This document shows, piece by piece, positions 15,678 through 24,870 of a stretch of DNA of 45,167 nucleotides. Below the pieces are notes generated by a model. That model worked only from the letters and a program-made list of their open reading frames with translations, was not told the origin of the DNA and made no database searches. Numbering within the stretch: the first letter of the stretch is position 1; each line of letters opens with the position of its first letter. The DNA is from Gordonia desulfuricans NBRC 100010 (GTDB lineage Bacteria > Actinomycetota > Actinomycetes > Mycobacteriales > Mycobacteriaceae), in the NCBI RefSeq assembly GCF_001485495.1, contig NZ_BCNF01000081.1, positions 1 through 45,167 of the forward strand. Direction: 5' to 3'. The position numbers and the translations under genes were made by a program.

Positions 15678-16834
15678 TCCGGAGAACCCGCCAATCCCCA
15701 TGCACGGGCGAGTAGTTCGTGTGACTGGAGGCGGTGGTCGAAGTCGTGGGTGACGCTCGTGATCACGAGTTCGTCGGCCCCGGTCACGCGGGCAAGGGTC
15801 CGTAGCCCGTCGACCACGGTGTCGGGGCCGCCGACGAACTGGGTGCGGATCCGATCGTCGACCAGCGCGCGGGCATCCGCGTCGAGCGGGGATGCGGTGC
15901 GGGGATCGGGGTACGGCTGCGCGCCCGCCCCGCTGCGGATGCCGTGCACCCAGTGCCCGTACGTCGAGGCGCGGTGCACCGCGGTCGCATCGTCGGGGGC
16001 CACCACCACATCCGCGGAGACCACCACATACGGTTCGGCGAGCACGGCCGACGGCCGGAACGCGCTGCGATAGGCCTCCACCGCCTCCAGCACGGTGGAC
16101 GGGCTGACGTGATAGTTCGCGACGAACGGCAGTCCACGGGCCCCGGCGGTCTGTGCGCTCTGCCCCTTGCTGCTGCCGAAGATCCACACCGCCACGTCGG
16201 CGCCCTCACCCGGGACCGCCGACAACCCGATGTCGCCGTACCGGAATCGTCCGTCCAGCAGCGCCAGCACATCGCCGACGGCGTCGTCGAAATCCGGGGG
16301 AGTCGCACCGTCGAACTGGATCGCCTCGAACGCCGCCACGATCCGGGGTGCGCCGAGCAACGCCTCGACGGGGAACGGTGCCGGGATCAGCAGACCGTCG
16401 ACGACCTGGTCGGGCTGGGGTGTCGATGCCACCACGGGCGGGATCGACCCGGCGAGTTCGGTGCGACGCTGCGCCGACCGCCCGAGTCCCAGATCCAGGC
16501 GCCCCGGGTAGAGCGCATCGATCGTGCCGAAGGCCTCGACGATCGACACCGGCGTGTGCAGGCCGCTCTGGATGGCCGCCGAGCCCACCCGGATGGTGTC
16601 GGTGGCGGCGGCCACCAGCCCGATCAGCGTCGACGTGGCCGAGCCGGCCACCGCGACCAGGTGATGTTCGGCCAGCCAGTACCGGCGATATCCGAGCTTC
16701 TCGACATGCCGGGCCAGCGCCACGGCCCGCCGGACGGCCGTGGCGGCGTCGCTGCCCTCGGTCACCGGGGCGAGGTCGAGCACCGACAGGGCGATGGCGG
16801 GCGCGGGGGCCGGGGGCGCACCGACTTCGGACAT
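15674..16834 (-). CDS. Luciferase-like (LLM) flavin-dependent oxidoreductase
   Basis: A 386-residue bacterial-luciferase-like protein (TIM barrel, uses reduced flavin supplied in trans). The opening ALSVLDLAPVTEG, then LGYRRYWLAEHH, the TDTIRVGSAAIQSGLHTPVS strand and LYPGRLDLGLGR are typical of the LLM subfamily with single-subunit alkanal-monooxygenase-like members. WIFGSSKGQSAQTAGARGLP follows in the second half. The ATG at 16834 is chosen for its ribosome site (GAGGAG eight bases upstream). It is divergent from two other LLM genes across a 185-bp gap. This suggests one regulated locus, possibly for sulfonate, sulfone or another C-S/C-N substrate, though the substrate is not evident. Confidence 0.88.
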   Translation of the reverse strand: MSEVGAPPAPAPAIALSVLDLAPVTEGSDAATAVRRAVALARHVEKLGYRRYWLAEHHLVAVAGSATSTLIGLVAAATDTIRVGSAAIQSGLHTPVSIVEAFGTIDALYPGRLDLGLGRSAQRRTELAGSIPPVVASTPQPDQVVDGLLIPAPFPVEALLGAPRIVAAFEAIQFDGATPPDFDDAVGDVLALLDGRFRYGDIGLSAVPGEGADVAVWIFGSSKGQSAQTAGARGLPFVANYHVSPSTVLEAVEAYRSAFRPSAVLAEPYVVVSADVVVAPDDATAVHRASTYGHWVHGIRSGAGAQPYPDPRTASPLDADARALVDDRIRTQFVGGPDTVVDGLRTLARVTGADELVITSVTHDFDHRLQSHELLARAWGLAGSPE

Positions 16835-17019
16835 GTCGCTCCTCAACCGATCCCGACCACCGTGTGTACGGCCTGACCCCACCACCGAAGCGCCATCGCC
16901 GCGCGATCGACAGGGTTTGACCCACCCCGATTCGATCCCGCCGACCGCGGAATCCGGCTCGCCGGCCGATGGTTCGAGGCGAGGACGGCAATCTGACGAT
17001 CCGACCGATGGAGGAAGTG

Positions 17020-18192
17020 ATGGCCGACCACATTCACCTCGTAGTCGCGCTCGAGGGTGCGGGATCGCACCCGGGCGCCTGGCGGGCACCCGATGCCCAA
17101 CCGCAGGCACTGACCCGCGCGGACTACTGGCAGGGTCTGATCGCCACTGCCGAGACCGGGCTGCTCGACTTCGTCACGATCCCCGATTCCTTTGCGCTGC
17201 ACCGGGGCCACCCCCGCACCGACCGTGCCGTCGGGGGGCTCGACGCGGTCCTGCTGGCATCGCGGCTGGCCCCGACCACCGCCCGCATCGGGCTGATCCC
17301 CACGGCCACCGTCACCCACACCGAGCCGTTCCACGTGTCCAAGGCGATCGCCACCCTCGACCACATCAGCGGCGGACGTGCGGGTGTCGCCCTGCGCACC
17401 ACCGCCGATCCCGGTGAGGCCGGCCTGTTCGGTCGCCGCAGCTTCCCCGACGACCCCTCCGTTCTTGCCGTTCTCGCCTCCGAGGCAACCGATTTCGCCA
17501 CCGTCCTGGCCCGGCTGTGGGACTCGTGGGAGGACGACGCGGAGATCCGGGACGTGGCGACCGGACGCTTCGTCGACCGCGACAGACTCCACTACATCGA
17601 CTTCGTCGGCGAGCACTTCGCCGTCCGCGGCCCCTCGATCACCCCACGGCCGCCGCAAGGCCGGCCGATCATCGCCGCCACCGGAGCCCACGCCACCGAC
17701 CTGCAGCTCATCGGTGCCTCCGCCGACGTCGGCTTCATCACCCCCGGTGACGTCGACGACGCCGCTCGGGCGGTGGGGGCCATCGCCGCCGCCCGTACCG
17801 CCGCAGGCCGCGCCGGGGATGCACCGGTGCGGGTGCTCGTCGACCTGCCGGTGGTCCTCGGATCATCGAAAGACGATGCGGCCCAACGTCTCGAACAACT
17901 CGATGCCTGGGCGGGGGAGGGCTCCACCGCCGCCGCCGGACTCGTCGTCGGAACCGCGCAAGGGCTGGCCGACGAGATCGAACGCTGGACGTCGGTGGAC
18001 GGGGTGGACGGCATCCGTCTGCGCCCGGCGGCATTGCCCCACGATCTGCAGGTCATCGTCGCCGATCTCGTCCCGGAACTGCAGCGCCGCGGCCTGTTTC
18101 GCACAGACCAGGCCGATGCCTCGCTTCGGGAACGCCTGGGACTCGCCCGCCCCCACAACCACTTCACCACACGGAAGACCGGTGTCGCATGA
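17020..18192 (+). CDS. Luciferase-like (LLM) flavin-dependent oxidoreductase
   Basis: A 390-residue LLM-family protein. Recognisable parts are LLDFVTIPDSFALH, the barrel strand PTTARIGLIPTATVTHTEPF, LDHISGGRAGVALRTTADP and RPPQGRPIIAATGAHATDLQ. It resembles the group often encoded beside NtaA/SnaA-like monooxygenases and may be a catalytic partner rather than a reductase, as no flavin-reductase fold is seen. The ATG at 17020 lies five bases after an AGGA site. The stop overlaps the next gene's ATG (ATGA), so the two are translated together. Confidence 0.87.
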   Translation: MADHIHLVVALEGAGSHPGAWRAPDAQPQALTRADYWQGLIATAETGLLDFVTIPDSFALHRGHPRTDRAVGGLDAVLLASRLAPTTARIGLIPTATVTHTEPFHVSKAIATLDHISGGRAGVALRTTADPGEAGLFGRRSFPDDPSVLAVLASEATDFATVLARLWDSWEDDAEIRDVATGRFVDRDRLHYIDFVGEHFAVRGPSITPRPPQGRPIIAATGAHATDLQLIGASADVGFITPGDVDDAARAVGAIAAARTAAGRAGDAPVRVLVDLPVVLGSSKDDAAQRLEQLDAWAGEGSTAAAGLVVGTAQGLADEIERWTSVDGVDGIRLRPAALPHDLQVIVADLVPELQRRGLFRTDQADASLRERLGLARPHNHFTTRKTGVA

Positions 18193-19568
18193 CCAAACAG
18201 GTACATCTGGCCGCACATTTCCCGGGGGTCAACAACACCACGGTGTGGAGTGACCCCGCCTCGGGAAGCCAGATCGACTTCGCCTCCTTCGTCCATCTCG
18301 CACAGACCGCCGAGCGCGGCAGGTTCGACTTCTTCTTCCTCGCCGAGGGACTGCGGCTGCGGGAACAGAACGGCCTGATCTACGACCTCGACGTCGTCGG
18401 CCGTCCCGACACCTTCACCGTGCTGTCCGCCCTCGCCGCGGTCACCACACATCTCGGGCTCACCGGCACCATCAACTCCACCTTCAACGAACCCGTCGAC
18501 GTCGCACGGCAATTCGCCACCCTCGACCATCTGTCCGACGGGCGTGCCGCATGGAACGTGGTGACCTCCTGGGACGAGTTCACCGGGGAGAACTTCCGCC
18601 GCGGCGGCTATCTCCCCGAGGACCAGCGGTACGCCCGGGCCAAGGAGTTCCTCGACGCCGCAGCCGTGCTGTGGGACTCCTGGCGTGACGACGACATCGT
18701 CGCCGACCCGGCCACCGGACGTTTCCTCGCCCGCGACGATGCCGGTGAATTCGAGTTCCACAGTTCACAATTCGACATCAGTGGGTACTTTCCCGCGCCC
18801 CGCCCGCCGCAGGGGCGACCGGTGATCTTCCAGGCCGGTGACTCCGACGAGGGCCGGGAGTTCGCCGCGGCCACCGCCGATGCGATCTTCTCCCGGCACG
18901 CCACCTATGACGCCGGGCGTGCCTTCCACGCCGACGTCAAAGGTCGCCTGGCGTCATACGGGCGTCGCGCCGAGGACCTGCTGGTGCTGCCGGCGGCGAC
19001 CTTCGTTGTCGGCGACACCGACGCCCAGGCCGCCGAACTGGCCCACGAGGTGCGGTTGCAGCAGGTCAGCGGCCAGACGGCGATCAAGTTCCTCGAGCAA
19101 CTGTGGAATCGGGACCTCTCCGATCACGACCCCGACGGCCCGCTGCCGCAAGTCGACCCGATCCCGGGGGAGAACACCGTCGCCAAGGGCCGGGCCGGCG
19201 TGCGCATGCACCGCGATCCGATCACGGTGGCCCGGCAGTGGCGGGACCTGGCCGAGGCCAAGAACCTGACCACGCGCGAACTCATCATCGAGGTCACCGG
19301 ACGGCAGTCGTTCATCGGCTCCCCGGAGACCATCGCGCACACCATCAACCGCTTCGTGCAGGACGACGTCGCCGACGGCTTCATCCTGGTCCCGCACATC
19401 GTGCCCGGCGGACTCGACCGGTTCGTCGACGACGTGGTGCCGGTGCTGCAGGATCTCGGCGTCTACCGCAGCGAGTACGAGGGAACCACGCTGCGCGATC
19501 ACCTCGGCCTGGCACGGCCGGAACTCAGTGCCGCGGATCGTCCGGTCGCGCGAACGCAATCCGGATGA
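18189..19568 (+). CDS. NtaA/SnaA/DszA-type FMNH2-dependent monooxygenase
   Basis: A 459-residue protein of the nitrilotriacetate/dibenzothiophene-sulfone monooxygenase family. The N-terminal VHLAAHFPGVNNTTVWSDP, ERGRFDFFFLAEGL, HLGLTGTINSTFNEPVDVAR, LDHLSDGRAAWNVVTS and the GENFRRGGYL loop are all typical. PPQGRPVIFQAGDSDEGREF lines the flavin-phosphate site. Such enzymes need FMNH2 from a separate reductase, which is not adjacent. Known relatives cleave C-N or C-S bonds of chelators, sulfones or lipids. Its 3' end overlaps the convergent DUF1801 gene by 44 bp. Confidence 0.9.
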   Translation: MTKQVHLAAHFPGVNNTTVWSDPASGSQIDFASFVHLAQTAERGRFDFFFLAEGLRLREQNGLIYDLDVVGRPDTFTVLSALAAVTTHLGLTGTINSTFNEPVDVARQFATLDHLSDGRAAWNVVTSWDEFTGENFRRGGYLPEDQRYARAKEFLDAAAVLWDSWRDDDIVADPATGRFLARDDAGEFEFHSSQFDISGYFPAPRPPQGRPVIFQAGDSDEGREFAAATADAIFSRHATYDAGRAFHADVKGRLASYGRRAEDLLVLPAATFVVGDTDAQAAELAHEVRLQQVSGQTAIKFLEQLWNRDLSDHDPDGPLPQVDPIPGENTVAKGRAGVRMHRDPITVARQWRDLAEAKNLTTRELIIEVTGRQSFIGSPETIAHTINRFVQDDVADGFILVPHIVPGGLDRFVDDVVPVLQDLGVYRSEYEGTTLRDHLGLARPELSAADRPVARTQSG

Positions 19569-19944
19569 GCTGCCGTAACACCTGCTCGTCGATCTGCTCG
19601 AGGCGTTTGACGTAGACGCAGCCGGCACCTTCGGTGTACTCACCGAGACGCGGCAGCAGGGCCGCACCCTCGGGGAGGTCCTTGAGCCCGTACAGCGAGA
19701 TCGCCGACTTGCGCGGGGAGAACCCCACCTTCGGCCAGTCGCCCTCGGTGCGCGACGTCGTCGACGGCGACACATAGTGATAGGTGCCGTAGCCGACGAT
19801 GGACGGTCCCCACATCACCGCGTCGACACCGGTCACCTCGCGCATGATCGCATCGAGCCGATGCCCCTCGTCGACGCGCCGCGCCGGGGTCGCGGCGTCC
19901 AGGAACTCGGGTACCGACGCATCGGTGGGTCGGGTCTTCGCCAT
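19525..19944 (-). CDS. DUF1801 (YdhG-like) domain protein
   Basis: A 139-residue protein matching DUF1801: VPEFLDAATPARRVDEGHRL, MWGPSIVGYGTYHYVS, VGFSPRKSAISLYG and CVYVKRLEQIDEQVLRQLI. The fold is small and soluble. No reaction is established for the family. The ATG at 19944 is chosen because upstream in-frame sequence is outside the conserved domain. It overlaps the convergent monooxygenase gene at its 3' end and is divergent from the Pro/Gln-rich membrane protein. Confidence 0.85.
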   Translation of the reverse strand: MAKTRPTDASVPEFLDAATPARRVDEGHRLDAIMREVTGVDAVMWGPSIVGYGTYHYVSPSTTSRTEGDWPKVGFSPRKSAISLYGLKDLPEGAALLPRLGEYTEGAGCVYVKRLEQIDEQVLRQLIRIAFARPDDPRH

Positions 19945-20114
19945 ACCGATGAAGGGTAGGCGCGGCAGCCGACAACCCGCGGATGGGGAGAAATACCCAG
20001 GTCCGCGGGTGCATCGATGGATGGACAAAACCCTTCCCGCGGGTCGGTGACGGGGTTACGTTTGCCTCGAATCCCCCAAAACCGATCTCCAGCACCCCCT
20101 GATCCGAGGCAGCC

Positions 20115-20900
20115 ATGTCCTACTCCGACCCGCAGAACCGCCCGAACAACGCCGTGCCCGGTGGGACACCGCCGTGGCAGCCCCCGGCCCAGGTCGACCC
20201 GGCGGCACCGACGCAGGTCCACGGTGCGGCGTCGGCCGGAACCGCACAACCCGGATACGCCCAGCCGGGATATCCCCAGCCCGGGTCCGCCCAGCCCGGA
20301 TCCGCCCCGCAGGCCCCGCCCCAGTTCGGTCATGGTGGCCCGCCGCCGGTACCCGATTTCGCACAGCCGCAGCACGCCTACGGCCAGCCCCAGCCGGGAC
20401 AGGCCGTCCCGGGTCAGCCCGGCTACGGGCACCCGGCCGGGGCCACCCCGTACGGTGCGCCACCGGTCACCCCGGCCCCGGCGTCGGGCCCGATCTCCGG
20501 TGTGGTGTCCGTCGTCGCCGGTCTGATCGCATTCTCGGGTCTGATCCTGATCATCTCGGCATTCCTGCCGTGGGTCAGCGGCTTCGTCACCGTCAAGGGG
20601 CTCGGTGATTCCGACACCGGTGCCACCGACGGCGCCCTGACCCTGGTCATCGGTGTGGTGCTGCTGATCCTCGGCGGCGTCAGCGCGATCATCCGCAAAC
20701 GGTCGGCGATCCACCTGATCGCCGGCATCGTCGCGGTCCTGGCCGGCGCGCTCACCGCGCTGATCGCGCTCGTCGACATCAGCGATGTGAACGATCTGTC
20801 GTTCCTCGACGTCCATGTGGGGATCGGGCTGTGGCTCACCCTGGTCTTCGGGATTCTCGCCGTGATCTTCGGGATCGTCGCGATCGTCAAGCGATCCTGA
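20115..20900 (+). CDS. Pro/Gln/Gly-rich N-terminus with four membrane segments
   Basis: A 261-residue protein. Residues 1-125 are low-complexity, with short repeats of the QPGYAQPGYPQPGSAQPGSA kind, and are presumably disordered and cytoplasmic. Residues about 130-260 contain four hydrophobic segments (around VVSVVAGLIAFSGLILIIS, LTLVIGVVLLILGGVSAII, LIAGIVAVLAGALTALIAL and LWLTLVFGILAVIFGIVAIV). I do not recognise a family. Similar tail-plus-membrane proteins are common in mycobacteria-like genomes. Another Pro/Gln-rich membrane protein, with a different core, is encoded at 38880-39488. Confidence 0.8.
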   Translation: MSYSDPQNRPNNAVPGGTPPWQPPAQVDPAAPTQVHGAASAGTAQPGYAQPGYPQPGSAQPGSAPQAPPQFGHGGPPPVPDFAQPQHAYGQPQPGQAVPGQPGYGHPAGATPYGAPPVTPAPASGPISGVVSVVAGLIAFSGLILIISAFLPWVSGFVTVKGLGDSDTGATDGALTLVIGVVLLILGGVSAIIRKRSAIHLIAGIVAVLAGALTALIALVDISDVNDLSFLDVHVGIGLWLTLVFGILAVIFGIVAIVKRS

Positions 20901-20917
20901 CGCCGATCCCGAGGCGG

Positions 20918-21628
20918 CTACAGACCGACCTTGCCGGTCGCCCAGAACGGTTGTGTCCGGATCGCCTTGCGGGGAACCGAGTGCACCTCGCGGAGCACGG
21001 TGCGTTGCTGCTGGATCGACTGCCCGTGACCGGCGAGGTAGAACACCGACCCGTCGGTGAACGACGCGGCGGCGAGGTGGGTGAGGATCGCGGCACCGGG
21101 TGTGTCGCCGACGGCCTGCACGTCGGCACCGGGGACGAGTTCGGCGGTGGCGGCGACGTCGGCCGCCGGCACCTCCAGGATCGCGCGGAACCCGCGACCG
21201 GACGCCCCGATCCGATCCCGGAACGCCATGGCCAGCCCGATCACCGTCGCATCACCGATGACGACGATCGGTGCGGGTCCGTCGTCGAACACGAAGTTGC
21301 GGCGATTGGCCCACTTCATCATCGGGAGTTCGTCACCGACGGAGAGCCCCAGCACCACGTCCTCGCCGGGACCGTTGCCGTGCAGGCCGACGATCACCGT
21401 CAGCCGTCCGGTGCCACGGTCCAGGACGGCAGGGGTGTAGTGGCGGAAATCATTGCGCGAGAACATGATCGCAAAGGAATCACCGGGCGTGGTGGTGGCC
21501 GTGGTGAAGTCGGGCGACTCGAGTTCGAGGCGTAGGAGGTTGTCGCCGAGCCGGTCGCGGCCGGTCACCACGGGCGCGTAGCCCGCCGCGATGAATCTGT
21601 CGGCGATGAATCCGAGAGTCTTGGCCAC
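20918..21628 (-). CDS. Siderophore-interacting-type FAD-binding protein
   Basis: A 236-residue flavoprotein resembling the SIP/ViuB ferric-siderophore reductase family. The FAD motif FRHYTPAVLD (about residues 61-70) is the expected R-x-Y-T/S, followed by GDELPMMKWANRR. PAPIVVIGDATVIGLAMAF and VFYLAGHGQSIQQQRTVLRE form the pyridine-nucleotide part. It starts with GTG at 21628 after a good ribosome site (AGGAAGG). Family members reduce ferric siderophores or transfer electrons from NAD(P)H, but no siderophore genes are beside it. It is divergent from the carotenoid oxygenase, and a palindrome lies in the shared gap. Confidence 0.8.
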   Translation of the reverse strand: MAKTLGFIADRFIAAGYAPVVTGRDRLGDNLLRLELESPDFTTATTTPGDSFAIMFSRNDFRHYTPAVLDRGTGRLTVIVGLHGNGPGEDVVLGLSVGDELPMMKWANRRNFVFDDGPAPIVVIGDATVIGLAMAFRDRIGASGRGFRAILEVPAADVAATAELVPGADVQAVGDTPGAAILTHLAAASFTDGSVFYLAGHGQSIQQQRTVLREVHSVPRKAIRTQPFWATGKVGL

Positions 21629-21718
21629 GTGCCCACCCTTCCTCGAGTGAGGGCGACCTTACCGAGCCGGTGGTGCCGGTTCAATCACCGACCGACCGCG
21701 CGGGATCGCGACGCAGAC

Positions 21719-21744
21719 TGAGACACTATTGTGCTTCTGTCTCA
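21719..21744. promoter_or_regulatory. Palindromic operator candidate before the carotenoid oxygenase
   Basis: TGAGACA-n12-TGTCTCA is a perfect 7-bp inverted repeat spanning 26 bp in the gap between the flavoprotein and carotenoid oxygenase genes. A -10-like TATTGT (21727-21732) lies inside the spacer. A TetR-size repressor site is plausible, but no regulator gene is adjacent. Confidence 0.5.
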
Positions 21745-21763
21745 ATGGTGAGATCGTCGTCAC

Positions 21764-23272
21764 ATGACGACGACCCCGGATCAGGGACGCTCGAAGCCCA
21801 CACATGCCGATCGAGTCCGGCCTGATGGGTATGGGGCTGATGGATATGGGGCCGATGGATATGGGGCCGGGCGGCTGGGGGAGTCGCCATGGGACTCCCA
21901 GCACCACGAGTACGACTACGCGGTCACCGCCATCTCCGGCACCATCCCGGAGGCACTGCGCGGGGTCCTCTATCGGATCGGACCGGGCCGCCTCGACGTC
22001 GGCGGACATCCGCTCCACCACATCATCGACGGCGACGGGATGGTCACCTGCCTCGACATCGGCGCCGACGGGGTCCACGTCCGCAACCGCTACGTACGCA
22101 CTCGTGCCTATGCCCGATCCGCCGAGACGTCGACACCGCCCAGGGGTTTCGGTACGCAACGGCTCGGTGGTGTCTGGGCCAACGCCCTGCGCTTCCCGGA
22201 GAACATGTCCAACACCAACGTGCTGGTGCACAACGAGGCGCTCTACACCCTGTGGGAGGGTGGCCGGCCGCATCGCCTGCACCCGGAGACCCTCGAGCCC
22301 GTCGGTCCCGAATCCTTCGGCGGCGCACTCAAACGCATCGGCGCGTTCTCCGCACATCCCAAGACCGACCCGGTCACCGGCGACGTCTACAACTTCGGTC
22401 TGGACTTCTATCCGCAACCGATGATTCGCTGCTACCGCCTCGACCGGAACGCCCGACTCCATCCGGCGGGCGGGTTCCCCATCCCCAAGCTGGGCTTCGT
22501 CCACGATTTCGCGCTCACCGCGCGGTATCTCGTCTTCGTCCTCGGCCCGCTGGTCGTCACCCGGCCGATTCCGGTGGCACTGGGGCTGCGGCCGTTCGAC
22601 GACGCGCTGGAATACCGGCCCGACCTCTGCACCACCACCGTCCTGGTGCCCCGCGCCGGCGGCACCCCGATCCGGATCGACCATGATCCACTGTTCTACT
22701 TCCACGTGACCAACGCCTACGAGACCGACGATCAGGTGGTCGTCGAACTCGTCGCCCACGACCCCGGCCACGGCTGGGCGGAATGGAACGGTCACCTTCA
22801 CGACTTCCGCACCGACTCGGGCCCCGCATTCGGCGGAACCCTCACCCGCCTGGCCATCACCCCGGCATCACGCACCGCCACCACCGAACCGCTGCACGAC
22901 GCGGGATGTGAGTTCCCGCAGCTCGACCAGCGCTGCACCACCCGCCGCCACCGCTTCACCTACCTCGCCGAGGCATCGGCCCCTGGCGGCGACCCGGACT
23001 CCATCACCACCATCGACCACCGGACCGGTGCCCGCGACACGTTCCGCGCCGAGGGCGCCAACACCATCTGCGAGCCACTGTTCGCCGCGGATCCGGGAGC
23101 CGACGCCGAGGGAAAGGGCTGGCTGCTGACCCTGGAACATCAGCCGCAGCAGCGTAGTTCACGGATGATCGTGCTCGACGCGGAGCATCCCGGGGCGGGA
23201 CCGATCGCGGCCGCCACCCTCGATCACCATGTGCCGATGACCTTCCACGGCACCTTCGTCCCTGCGGGGTGA
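21764..23272 (+). CDS. Carotenoid oxygenase (RPE65/CCD family)
   Basis: A 502-residue seven-blade propeller dioxygenase. The four Fe(II)-binding histidines are all visible: FSAHPKTDP (about residue 198), LGFVHDFALT (about 246), FYFHVTNAYE (about 313) and VPMTFHGTFVPAG at the C-terminus (about 495). GVLYRIGPGRLDVGG and IDGDGMV are typical N-terminal segments. Members cleave double bonds of carotenoids, apocarotenoids or stilbenes with O2. Its N-terminal 50 residues contain three copies of DGYGA encoded by a 15-bp tandem repeat. A GH13 gene follows after 34 bp, with a small hairpin (CCTGCC-tct-GGCAGG, 23283-23297) between. Confidence 0.92.
   Translation: MTTTPDQGRSKPTHADRVRPDGYGADGYGADGYGAGRLGESPWDSQHHEYDYAVTAISGTIPEALRGVLYRIGPGRLDVGGHPLHHIIDGDGMVTCLDIGADGVHVRNRYVRTRAYARSAETSTPPRGFGTQRLGGVWANALRFPENMSNTNVLVHNEALYTLWEGGRPHRLHPETLEPVGPESFGGALKRIGAFSAHPKTDPVTGDVYNFGLDFYPQPMIRCYRLDRNARLHPAGGFPIPKLGFVHDFALTARYLVFVLGPLVVTRPIPVALGLRPFDDALEYRPDLCTTTVLVPRAGGTPIRIDHDPLFYFHVTNAYETDDQVVVELVAHDPGHGWAEWNGHLHDFRTDSGPAFGGTLTRLAITPASRTATTEPLHDAGCEFPQLDQRCTTRRHRFTYLAEASAPGGDPDSITTIDHRTGARDTFRAEGANTICEPLFAADPGADAEGKGWLLTLEHQPQQRSSRMIVLDAEHPGAGPIAAATLDHHVPMTFHGTFVPAG
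21824..21868 (+). repeat. Three 15-bp tandem repeats encoding DGYGA
   Basis: Three in-frame copies of a 15-bp unit (GATGGATATGGGGCC and close variants) at 21824-21838, 21839-21853 and 21854-21868 encode DGYGA three times near the N-terminus of the carotenoid oxygenase. Copy number could vary between strains without breaking the frame. Confidence 0.9.
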
Positions 23273-23306
23273 GCGCCGTCAGCCTGCCTCTGGCAGGGTT
23301 GAGGCC

Positions 23307-24824
23307 ATGCGCGCCGAGCACGTGCCCATCGCGGCCCACCCGGTCATCTACGAGATCAACACCTGGCCCTGGCTGGTCGGCCTGAGCTCCTCACTCGGAC
23401 GTGCGGTGACGCTCGGATCGGTGCCGGAGGAGGTCTGGGACGAGGTCACCGCAACATCGGTCACAGCGACGTCGGGCGGTTCCGGTCCCATCGACGCGGT
23501 GTGGCTGATGGGGGTGTGGCAACGCAGCCCCGCCGGCGTCCGCATCGGGCTGGCCGACGGGCCCCTGGTCGACACCTTCGCCGACGCGCTGCCGGACTTC
23601 ACCGACGCCGACGTGGTCGGCTCGCCGTATTCGATCCACGACTACATCGTCGACCCGCACCTCGGCGGACCAGAGGGCCTGGCCGCGGCCCGGCGCGCGC
23701 TCGCCGCGAGGGGCGTCGGCCTGATCCTCGACTTCGTCCCCAATCACGTCGCTACCGACCATCCGTGGGCCACGGCGTCTCCGCAGCGATTCGTCACCGG
23801 GACGGTCGCCGATCTCGCCGCCCATCCCACCGAGTTCGTCGAGGTGGCCGGCACGGTGATCGCCAACGGCCGCGACCCGTACTTCGCGCCCTGGCGTGAT
23901 GTCCTGCAGCTCAACGCCTTCGATCAGGGCCTGCGGGCAGCGGCGCGCGACACCGTGCGCTCGATCGCCGACCAGTGCGACGGCGTGCGCTGCGACATGG
24001 CGATGCTGATGTGTAATCGGATCTTCGCCGAGACCTGGTCGGGCCGGGTCGGCCCCGCCCCCGACGTCGATTATTGGGATGCGGTGATCCCGGCGATCCG
24101 CGCCGAGCACCCCGAGTTCCTGTTCATCGCCGAAGCCTATTGGGGCACCGAGGGTCTGCTCCGCTCGCAGGGCTTCGACCACTGCTACGACAAGGGATTC
24201 ACCGACGCCCTCGAACATCATCCGCAGAGCATCGGCAGCCTCATCGCCGACGCGCCCGACCCCGACGGTGCCGTGCACTTCATCGAGAACCACGACGAGC
24301 CGCGCGCGCAGAAGGTGTTCGGCGATCACCATCCGACGGCCGCGATCACCGCATTGACCCAGCCGGGTGCCCGGTTGCTCTACGAGGGTCAGTTCGACGG
24401 CCGTACCGTGCGGTTGCCCGTGCAGCTGCGTCGCGAGCCCGAACAGCCGGTGGTGGAAGGGCTCCCCGAGTTCTACCGGCGCCTGGTGGCCGTCCTCGGC
24501 GACGACGCGCTGCACACCGGCGAGTTCACCGCGCTGACGGTGTCCGGCTGGCCCGACCATCCCGCGGGCCCGGGCTTGGCAGCATGGTCGTGGACGGGTT
24601 CGGCACGGCGATGGCTGTTCGTGGTGAACCTCGACGACGCCGACGGGGCCGGGCTGGTGCACACGGCGTGGAACGATCTGGCCGGCCGCCCGACGACATT
24701 GGTCGATCCGATCGCCGAGGTCGGCTTCGACCGTCCCGCCGACCCCGAACCGACGATCTTCGTCATGCTCCCGCCGTGGGGTGCCCACGTCCTCGACGTC
24801 GACATCGCCGACCCCATCAGTTGA
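23307..24824 (+). CDS. GH13 family alpha-amylase-like glycoside hydrolase
   Basis: A 505-residue GH13 protein. The first conserved region is GLILDFVPNHVATDH, the nucleophile Asp is in GVRCDMAML (about residue 230), the acid/base Glu in FLFIAEAYWG (about 275) and the third Asp in FIENHDEPRAQ (about 330). There is no signal peptide, so it should act in the cytoplasm on storage or imported alpha-glucans, sucrose or trehalose-type sugars; specificity cannot be read. C-terminal beta-rich sequence follows the barrel. The ATG at 23307 sits 34 bp after the carotenoid oxygenase stop, so co-transcription is possible. Confidence 0.88.
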   Translation: MRAEHVPIAAHPVIYEINTWPWLVGLSSSLGRAVTLGSVPEEVWDEVTATSVTATSGGSGPIDAVWLMGVWQRSPAGVRIGLADGPLVDTFADALPDFTDADVVGSPYSIHDYIVDPHLGGPEGLAAARRALAARGVGLILDFVPNHVATDHPWATASPQRFVTGTVADLAAHPTEFVEVAGTVIANGRDPYFAPWRDVLQLNAFDQGLRAAARDTVRSIADQCDGVRCDMAMLMCNRIFAETWSGRVGPAPDVDYWDAVIPAIRAEHPEFLFIAEAYWGTEGLLRSQGFDHCYDKGFTDALEHHPQSIGSLIADAPDPDGAVHFIENHDEPRAQKVFGDHHPTAAITALTQPGARLLYEGQFDGRTVRLPVQLRREPEQPVVEGLPEFYRRLVAVLGDDALHTGEFTALTVSGWPDHPAGPGLAAWSWTGSARRWLFVVNLDDADGAGLVHTAWNDLAGRPTTLVDPIAEVGFDRPADPEPTIFVMLPPWGAHVLDVDIADPIS

Positions 24825-24835
24825 CCGAGCTGGGG

Positions 24836-24860
24836 TCAACCATCAGCGGCCGGTGGTTGA
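24836..24860 (+). terminator. Hairpin after the GH13 gene
   Basis: TCAACCA (24836-24842) pairs with TGGTTGA (24854-24860) just after the GH13 stop, followed by a T-rich stretch (TTTCTCTTT, about 24869-24877). It is a probable terminator, although the T-run is offset by several bases. Confidence 0.4.
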
Positions 24861-24870
24861 TTGGTGAGGT

